This document shows positions 1 to 64,000 of a DNA stretch of 64,000 bases, one piece after another (positions within the stretch are counted from its first letter, which is position 1; the number at the start of each line of letters is the position of its first letter). The notes under the pieces are model-generated. The model had not been told where the DNA came from and ran no database searches. It saw only the letters and a program-made list of their open reading frames with translations. The stretch covers positions 422,965 to 486,964 of the forward strand of contig BAAHQB010000143.1 of the NCBI GenBank assembly GCA_054601695.1, written 5' to 3'. This DNA is from Amorphochlora amoebiformis (lineage: Eukaryota; Cercozoa; Chlorarachniophyceae). Both the position numbers and the translations under genes were made by a program.

Positions 1-950
<950 letters not shown>

Positions 951-1166
951 CTTAATAAGGACATCCAACCCAGCTTGGCCACGCGCATTGCAGAACATAC
1001 ATAAAATATTGAATATATATATATATGTGTATATGTATGTGTATATATATATATATGTATGTATGTATATAAATGTATATACACACATATATTATATGAA
1101 TATACATGTACATATATTTTGACACATATGTACATTTCTTTATGTATTATATATGTATATTATATA

Positions 1167-1218
<52 letters not shown>

Positions 1219-1247
1219 GCATATATATATATGTGTATATATATATA

Positions 1248-1291
<44 letters not shown>

Positions 1292-1332
1292 TATATGAAT
1301 ATGTATATATATACTATGTACGTATATACATG

Positions 1333-1392
<60 letters not shown>

Positions 1393-1453
1393 TTACATAC
1401 ATACAAACATATAAATGTATAGATATATGTAATATATATGTAAAAAATAAATA

Positions 1454-1503
<50 letters not shown>

Positions 1504-1560
1504 ACATACCAGTCACATGGCAAGCCATAACATATCAAGAGACACTTTAACTCCTCTCCT
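951..1560. repeat. (TA)n / (CA)n microsatellite with a short unique island
   Basis: Apart from a short non-repetitive island at about 935-1,005, the stretch is TA, TG and CA dinucleotide repeat. I see no coding or RNA gene. Confidence 0.7.
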
Positions 1561-1599
1561 CTGCACCACTTGTTACAGGCATACAATTCGCCTAATTTT

Positions 1600-1901
1600 T
1601 CCCAATCTCTTAGAGTCTCTCACATCTCTCGCTTCTCTCCGAAATCTCTCGAATCTCTAAAACCTCTCTTGAGTCTCTCAAATCTCTCAAAATCTCTCTT
1701 GGATCTCTCTCTATGTGTGCTTTTCTCTCTCTCTCTCTTTCTCGAATCTTCCTTGAAACTCTTCTTACTACACACACACACACTCTCTCTCTCTCCCTCT
1801 CTCTCTCTCTCTCTCCCCTCTCTCTCTCTCTCTCTCTCTTTCTGTCTTTTTTCTCTTTCTGTCGAATTTATCACTCTCGGACTTTCTGGTCGAATCTGTG
1901 T

Positions 1902-1957
<56 letters not shown>

Positions 1958-2086
1958 TCTCTTCTCTCTTGTTACTCTCTTTCACTCCCTCTTCTACTCT
2001 GCACTTCTCTCCCGTTTCTCTTTATCTCTCTCTTTCTGTCTATCTCTCTCTCTCTCATTCTCTCTCTATCTCTCTATCTCTCTTTC

Positions 2087-2118
<32 letters not shown>

Positions 2119-2119
2119 C

Positions 2120-2173
<54 letters not shown>

Positions 2174-2575
2174 TATGTATTTGTATATGTTTACATTTAT
2201 ATATCAATGTCTCTCTCCATGTATCTCTCTCTCTCTCTCTCTCTGCGCATGTATCCCTCAATCTCTCTTTGTATGTCTCTCTATTTCTCTCTCTCTCCCT
2301 CTCTCTCTCTCCCTCTCTCTCCCTCTCTCTCTCACTCTCCCCCTCTTTCTCTCTCCCTCTCTCTCACTCTCCCCCTCTTTCTCTCTCCCTCTCTCTCACT
2401 CTCCCTCTCACTCTCTCCCTCTCTCTCTCACTCTCTCCCTCTCTCTCTCACTCTCTCCCTCTCTCTCTCTCTCTCTTTTCTCGTCTCTGCGCTCTCTCTC
2501 TATCTACCTCATTTTCCTTCCTCTTTCTCTCTTTCTAATTCTCCCTCTCTCTATCTCTCTCTTCTCTGTCAGAAT
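1600..2575. repeat. Polypyrimidine (CT)n-rich tract
   Basis: CTCTCT and CCCTCTCT repeats dominate, interrupted by two TA blocks (1,895-1,955 and 2,119-2,165). The long open frames (Ser/Leu only) are a consequence of the CT repeat and are not genes. Sub-repeats of about 29-32 bp with CACTCTCCCCCT recur near 2,330-2,470. Confidence 0.8.
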
Positions 2576-2594
2576 CCATCACGTCTATCACGTA

Positions 2595-3240
2595 CTCCTC
2601 TCTCTAACCGTAACCCTAACTTCAAACCCGATCTAAACGTAACTCTAACCTAACCGTAACCATAACTATAATCGTAACCCTACCCCTAACCGTAACCCTA
2701 ACCCTAACCCTAACCCTAACGAAGTACTAACCCTAACCCTAAGGTATTCCTAACCCTAAGCGCAACCCTAACCCTAACCCTAACCCTAACCCTAACAGAA
2801 TCATAACCCAAAGGGTAACTACCCCTAACCCTAACCCTAACCCTAACGTATTCCTAACCCTAAGCGTAACCCTAACCCTAACCCTAACCCTAACCCTAAC
2901 CCTAACGTTTTCCTAACCCTGAGCGTAACCCTAACCCTAACCGTAACCCTTATCCTAACCCTACCCTAACCCTAACATAATCATAACCCAAAGGGTGGCC
3001 CTAGCGTAATTCTAGCCATACTTCTAATCCTAACCCTAACTATAACCCTCACCCTAACATAATCCTATAAGTGTAACCGAATCCCTAAGCGTGAGTATAA
3101 CCCTAGCCCTAAGAGTAAGTAAAACCATTATCCAAACTCAGAAAGTAACCCTAACCCTAACCCTAATTGTAATCGTAACCATTATTGTAACCGTAAGTTT
3201 TAACCTAATCCTAACCCCAAGCGTAAATCTAGTCGACTGT
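2595..3240. repeat. Degenerate telomere-like CCCTAA array
   Basis: About 640 bp of CCCTAA units with many variants (CGTAAC, CATAAC, CTAAGC). A larger unit, CCTAACCCTAAGCGTAACCCTAACCCTAA, recurs near 2,750, 2,850 and 2,910. Divergence and internal position suggest an interstitial, decayed telomeric block rather than an active end. Canonical runs such as 2,696-2,720 imply TTAGGG-type telomeres in this organism. Confidence 0.85.
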
Positions 3241-3563
3241 AACTGAATACATATATATATATATATATATTATATGTACATGTGCACGCAGTTTTACCAT
3301 TTTTTCGGCTCTTCTCCACACATTTGCCTCAGATCTTTCTCGCAAACATGCTCTTCTCTGAACAAGAAAGTTCTGATAATCTTTGTTTTTTCTCAGAAGG
3401 TTCTCGAATCGGTCAGAATTCGAAGTTCATCGCACCACTCACAGGGGGAGAGCTAGTGTGTATATATCAATACAGATATGTCAACATGTCTATATATATA
3501 TGTATATATATATATATATATATTTGTGTGTGTGTGTGTATACATGTAAATAAATACTTGAGA

Positions 3564-3604
<41 letters not shown>

Positions 3605-3642
3605 CATCCATATTATATTTTGATACTTCGTATAAACATACA

Positions 3643-3701
<59 letters not shown>

Positions 3702-3747
3702 TTATAAACACATCTATAAACACATCCGTAAAACACACTCTCACCAG

Positions 3748-8369
<4,622 letters not shown>

Positions 8370-8389
8370 GTACATATAGGATTATATTC

Positions 8390-8439
<50 letters not shown>

Positions 8440-8517
8440 AATATTAAATATGTTTATTTCTATGTATCTGATTTTATTTGTACATACATACTTTAGAATA
8501 TATATATTATATGTTAT

Positions 8518-8548
<31 letters not shown>

Positions 8549-8569
8549 CATGTGTGTGTGTGTGTATGT

Positions 8570-8625
<56 letters not shown>

Positions 8626-8786
8626 AAGTTGTATGTATACACACATATATAAGTTGTATATGTGTGTATATATGTATATATACATGTATATATATATACA
8701 CATATATGAGTGTGTGTTTATATGTACTTTTGTAGAATATTTACATATATTTATTCGTGTCTGTATCTGTGTACATATACTAGAAT

Positions 8787-8820
<34 letters not shown>

Positions 8821-8875
8821 GCATACATTTATACATTGACGTTTTGTATCATATAAATTCATACATATTTACACA

Positions 8876-8924
<49 letters not shown>

Positions 8925-9192
8925 ACATATAACTAAATATACATATATGTATATATATTTAAGTATATATGTTTGTGTATATATCCTTTACATATATTAT
9001 ACTCATTACATCACCTCAAATCATATTTTATGTGGAGTTGTTCTGGTTTTCGTCACCTATCCTCTCTCTGAATTGAATTCGACTCCGTTCCCTATCCTGC
9101 CATTCTCGTTTCTTCTATATTATGAATATGCATGGTTTATAAATATTATATATATATATATATAATATATACATATATGTAGATATATATAT

Positions 9193-9241
<49 letters not shown>

Positions 9242-9289
9242 CATATAAAAATGCATATATATATATATATGTATGTGTGTATAAATATA

Positions 9290-9345
<56 letters not shown>

Positions 9346-9436
9346 ATATACCTTGCCCTTTCTCTTCCCTCATATCAGGATACACATAATACTTATACAT
9401 GTGTGTATATATATATGTGTATGTATATATGTATAT

Positions 9437-9533
<97 letters not shown>

Positions 9534-9562
9534 ATTTATATATGTATGTATATATATATATA

Positions 9563-9614
<52 letters not shown>

Positions 9615-9619
9615 ATATA

Positions 9620-9660
<41 letters not shown>
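8370..9660. repeat. (TA)n with one small unique island
   Basis: Mostly TA, with CT at 9,571-9,595. The island at about 8,990-9,130 has no recognisable exon: it lacks a paired C-x2-C that would continue the zinc-finger gene. Confidence 0.6.
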
Positions 9661-9665
<5 letters not shown>

Positions 9666-10330
9666 CTTACGTACATCTCTATGTGCGTAATATCATACGT
9701 ATAAAATAATGCCAGGTAGACAAACCTCCGCCGGTTGGATCTCGACCAGACTAGCTAGACGCTTCGCCTAGAATATTTAAATTATAATTGTAATTATTGT
9801 ACAACCACGGATCTCGTGATAGCAGTACCTTCCGTACTAATTCATAAACGGCGTAGTTTTGTAGTAATTTCTGGACTATACTAGTATATATATAATACTA
9901 TACGATGTGTGAGGGCCTGCAGGACACTGATTAGTAACCTATTTCCAATTGGAACTTTGACGATATATCATATTGTCACTAGTAGGATGGTAATATTGCT
10001 CTGTAGTACCTAGATCTGGAGTACTATATTACTAGTATTAGCTAGATTAGTATAGTAATATCTAGAATATACTAGATAATTTATCAAAAGCATATACTGT
10101 ACTAACTAGTAGGGTCTAGAGGGTCAAGCCTGCCGTCTCTAGAGTCTAGAGGGTCATGACTTATGCTAGTCATGATAATCAATATCTAGTATATCTAGAG
10201 ATATGAGAATTCACTGCTCATATCCCTAGATTCGTTGAATTGAACTGGATTAACTTCGGATTGCAATGATTCGATAAAAAGGAATGTCATACATAACTCC
10301 CCTATATCAGTACATCTATACACGCTTGTA
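9660..10330. other. Unique, CTAG-dense non-coding DNA
   Basis: Non-repetitive AT-rich sequence with many CTAG tetranucleotides, especially between 9,975 and 10,210, and two copies of TCTAGAGGGTCA (near 10,114 and 10,145). No exon, tRNA or known element is recognised. Confidence 0.5.
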
Positions 10331-10381
10331 TATGTAATACATATATATATATATATATATGTATGTATATATATGTACTTA

Positions 10382-10450
<69 letters not shown>

Positions 10451-10559
10451 ATACATGATTGATATTATCATCGCTAAGCGACCATAAGTCAAAGCGATTG
10501 AAATTCAGCGGCGATCATTGTCTACTAGGCTAACACTGATTGTATAAGGTACCCTCTAT

Positions 10560-10705
10560 ATAGGATTAGGGTTAGAGGGTTGGGTTCTAGTTTCTAGAGT
10601 TTGGGGTTCTAGTTAGAGGGTTGGGGTTAGAGGGTTAAGGTTAGGAGGTTAGGATTAGAGGGTAAAGGTTCGTTAGAGGGTTAGGGTTAGAGGGTAAGGT
10701 GAGGG
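10560..10705. repeat. Variant TTAGGG / TTAGAGGG block
   Basis: Units alternate between GGGTTAGAGGGTT and GGTTAGGG, a diverged telomere-like array of about 145 bp. Confidence 0.7.
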
Positions 10706-10811
10706 GAACTGTTGAAATTTCCTGCTGAATGCTCTATATTTTATGCGTGTATATCCACACATGTGTGTGTTTGTCTACATATGTATACATACATAATTGC
10801 AACATATGTAC

Positions 10812-10839
<28 letters not shown>

Positions 10840-10842
<3 letters not shown>

Positions 10843-11210
10843 GTGCATGTAAAGAAATATAGATATTATTACATTACATCAAAAACTTGGTTGACGATCA
10901 GTCCACAATTTGATGCATTCTCACAATTAACAAACTCGATAATCGGTAACAGGGTATTATAATATTACAAGTATTCATTACGAGAGTGGCCATGTTTTTT
11001 CTAGATTCCATAGGTACAAACCTAGATACTAGCGCGCGAGTGGGGATATATTCAAATGTGGGAAAAAATATTCTATATTGTATATATGTAAATATATCAT
11101 CTCTGATGCTCATTTAATCATTGATATGCACTGGGAATATATCACTCGCAGTGTCACATCCGCACACATACTAGACACATACTAGACATATACTAGATAT
11201 AACTGTATAT
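10840..11210. other. Unique sequence without recognised gene
   Basis: A 71-codon open frame lies on the minus strand (10898-11113) but has no recognisable motif, no homologous neighbour and no convincing splice borders. Near 11,170-11,200 the unit CATACTAGACA is repeated three times. Confidence 0.4.
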
Positions 11211-11230
11211 ATGTGTATATACAATATCAT

Positions 11231-11284
<54 letters not shown>

Positions 11285-11350
11285 GTGTATATAATATTAT
11301 ATTCCACTCCTATATATATATATATATTTGTATGTATATATGATATTTTG

Positions 11351-11462
<112 letters not shown>

Positions 11463-11467
11463 GTGTT

Positions 11468-12033
11468 TCAAGATATCCCACGTCTTGACTGTCAAGACAT
11501 CCCACGTCTTGACTGTCAAGACATCCTAAGTCTTGACTGTCAAGATCTTGACTGTCAAGATATCCCACGTCTTCACTGTCAAGAAATCCCAGGTCTTGAC
11601 TTACAAGACATCCCACGTCTTGATTGTCAAGACATCCCACGTCTTGACGGCCAAGACATCCCACGTCCTGACTGCCAAGACATCCCACGTCCTGACTGCC
11701 AAGACATCCCACGTCCTGACTGTCAAGACATCCCACGTCCTGACTGCCAAGACGTCCTGAATGCCAAGACATCCCACGTCCTGACTGCCAAGACATCCCA
11801 CGTCCTGACTGCCAAGACATCCCACGTCCTGACTGCCAAGACATCCCACGTCCTGACTGTCAAGACATCCCACGTCCTGACTGCCAAGACGTCCTGAATG
11901 CCATGACATCCCACGTCCTGACTGCCAAGACATCCCACGTCCTGACTGCCAAGACATCCCACGTCCTGACTGCCAAGACATCCCACGTCTTGACGGCCAA
12001 GACACCCCACATCTTGACTGTCGAGACACCACA
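11468..12033. repeat. 24-bp minisatellite, about 23 units
   Basis: The unit GACATCCCACGTCCTGACTGCCAA is tandemly repeated, with more diverged CTTGACTGTC forms at the left edge and at the right end. A 7-bp-deleted unit (GACGTCCTGAATGCC) occurs at 11,751 and again at 11,888, showing a 137-bp higher-order repeat. Because 24 is a multiple of three, several frames stay open (DIPRPDCQ on +, MSWQSGRG on -), but no gene context supports translation. Confidence 0.9.
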
Positions 12034-12034
12034 C

Positions 12035-13130
12035 TAACCTAGTTATTAAACATTTTCCCTCAGCACTTAAATCACACGCCCGATAGATATTAAGCCTTCC
12101 ACTCTATACTCGAAGACTTGAAATCGATAATCGTACTCTGAGTGTTATATCCCGGCCCACGTGGATTCAACGACAATTAGACCATTCGGACTTGGGCAAG
12201 GGCGGAAAGGGTTTTTTGCTTCCAAGTCATATGTGATCGAGGGGAGATGGGGTAATAATTATACCAGTCGTTCATTGGGTTTCTACTATTATAATACAGC
12301 GGTGATTACAGGAGGTAAATGAGCGGGATGGAGAGGGATAAGGGGAAGGCGATGGAGGGTGAGACCTCGGTGCCGCCTCCCCAGTGACTGTTGCCCCTAG
12401 CCCCGCCACTTGTACCCTTAATGACAAGATTCGATCCCAAATCAATTTTTTTAAAAAGTTTTAAATACACAATCTCCAGTTATATTTGGTTAGTATATTG
12501 GAGGATAAAGTTCCATGAGTAGCTGAAAGCTTGCGCCAAAAAGCCCGTTCAGCCTTAACCGGACTATCCCCAATCCGTTGAATTTTTCTTTCCGATAGGA
12601 AGTGTAGCTTTCACATCTGCTCCCCCCCGAATCCTCTTGAGTAAACATCGTGTGTGGTCATATTTGAATCCTTGTAAGAAGTATGGGTTCTCAAATATCA
12701 ATAAAAGTCTCAATCTGTCGACATTTCGATGACCCCCACATCCTAAGGGTCCGGCGCCATGTTTCCGGGATTCCACTCGAAATCCCAGGTTGGAGCTGAT
12801 CTCCTGGAATCTCCAACCAAATCGTGGTTCGATTATGGTAATTTCTCCAGAAAATATAAATGAGAGACACGTGTCAGCCTCATGGCGGTCGTGCAGCGGT
12901 ACAAACATGTATATAAACGATTACGGGTGTAGATGTATTGATAATCGGAGGGTGAGAGTAGTTCCGATGTAAATGTTTTCAGCGGTCTCCCCCCTCCTGT
13001 ATTCTCTTTGTCTCTCTCCCCCCCCCTCCCTGTCAAATCTCTCCCTCTCTTCTGCCACGTGGTTCCCTCTCTTTGGGTATCATGTGTGACATTTGCGTCT
13101 GACATTTGGTCGATTCGCCGTGGATTTGTG
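12035..13130. other. Unique, GC-richer block, function unassigned
   Basis: This is the longest stretch without microsatellite in the window. It holds an open frame of 114 codons on the minus strand (12564-12908) and one of 60 on the plus strand (12790-12972). Neither matches a family I recognise. No chain of phase-matched exons like that of the neighbouring genes could be built. It may be an unrecognised gene, a decayed mobile element or intergenic DNA. Confidence 0.4.
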
Positions 13131-13185
13131 TGTGATTGTGCACATATATACGTATAAACATATGCATGTATTTGTATATTCAAAT

Positions 13186-16280
<3,095 letters not shown>

Positions 16281-16286
16281 CTTGAT

Positions 16287-63248
<46,962 letters not shown>

Positions 63249-63329
63249 CTGTGTGATATAATTTGAACGCATTAAATATTGTTCTTGTAAGCCCAAATAT
63301 CTATATTTATATACACACACACACACACG

Positions 63330-63529
<200 letters not shown>

Positions 63530-63530
<1 letters not shown>

Positions 63531-63730
63531 ATATATATTTACATATATTACATATATATATATTGTATGTATATAATATACATATATACGAGAATACGTA
63601 AACATAGATGTTCAGACATAACATATGTATAGAGAGAGAGAGATTTGTGTGTATATTTATATGTGCGTGAAAATTATGTGTTTTTAAACATTGAGAGATA
63701 CGCAGAAGAGCGCGACATAGTCGGCATGTA

Positions 63731-63786
<56 letters not shown>

Positions 63787-64000
63787 TATATATATATACA
63801 TGTATACATGTATAATGTTTTACAGGCGCATATGTATACACAGATATTCATAAAACATATAGCATATCAGAACGTAGATCGTGGAGAAATGTAAGAGTGA
63901 GGAGACAGTGGAGACAAGAACAGAGAGAGAGAGGATTGCAGACAGAAGTAACTGGGATTGCAATTATACAGACAGAGAAAAAACAAAGAGAGAAAAAACA
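63530..64000. other. Right edge, no gene identified
   Basis: TA repeats and a GA-rich end (63,890-64,000). The island at 63,685-63,730 could contribute a further upstream exon of the giant gene, but two frames are equally possible and no clear acceptor is present. Confidence 0.4.

Noticed and set aside
1570-2653. Open frames of 322, 307 and 161 codons, Ser/Leu-rich
   Set aside because: They follow the CT repeat; no complexity, no splice pattern and no family.
3350-3452. Possible first exon of the zinc-finger gene starting at ATG 3350
   Set aside because: No donor gives a phase that fits the next exon without creating a stop, so it is not supported.
63701-63726. Possible start exon (MPTMSRSSA) of the giant gene
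   Set aside because: Phase would fit, but there is no signal peptide, no Kozak-like support, and another frame (ADYVALFC) is as likely.

Overview
The window is nuclear DNA of a eukaryotic microbe, with no prokaryotic features. Three things show this. Spliceosomal GT-AG introns can be followed exon by exon. Degenerate CCCTAA/TTAGGG telomere-like blocks are scattered through the sequence. The predicted proteins carry C2H2 zinc fingers, GCC2/GCC3-like cysteine modules, parallel beta-helix coils and Pro/Thr linkers. The beta-helix plus multi-pass architecture and the PTxxPTxxPS linker recall large surface proteins of algae and other protists, perhaps a stramenopile. The exact lineage cannot be fixed from this sequence. 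Most of the DNA is (TA)n, with some (CA)n, (TAA)n and (CT)n. Coding sequence appears as small, more GC-rich islands, and nearly all long TA-phase open frames (IYIYIY) are artefacts.

Layout. Positions 1-3,240 hold no gene: first (TA)n with seven copies of a 27-bp core, then a CT-rich tract, then about 640 bp of degenerate CCCTAA repeats. From 3,748 to 8,369 on the + strand lies a zinc-finger gene. Ten short exons join in frame into six perfect C2H2 fingers, and most fingers are cut by introns. Positions 8,370-16,286 are largely non-coding: (TA)n, CTAG-dense unique DNA, a 24-bp minisatellite at 11,468-12,033, a unique block at 12,035-13,130 and an ACGT-rich block near 15.6 kb.

From 16,287 to 63,248 on the - strand I reconstruct one enormous gene. 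About 126 exons of 15-265 nt (mean about 67 nt) add up to 8,488 nt, or about 2,828 codons, inside 47 kb. Exon phases agree across all junctions, allowing for a few flagged alternatives. It ends with a TAG stop at 16,287-16,289. Its 5' end, with start codon and signal peptide, is not resolved and may lie beyond 64,000.

The encoded protein, N to C: an ectodomain resembling GATase/ThuA-like folds; a Pro/Thr/Ser linker; a very long parallel beta-helix region with (F)xNNxAxxGG coils; a cysteine-rich GCC2/GCC3-like stalk; about nine transmembrane segments with a charged cytoplasmic loop; and a Ser/Arg-rich cytoplasmic tail. It looks like a giant cell-surface adhesin or receptor. Both genes share the same style: micro-exons, (TA)n-stuffed introns and occasional GC-AG introns. 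This suggests a genome-wide property rather than a peculiarity of one locus.
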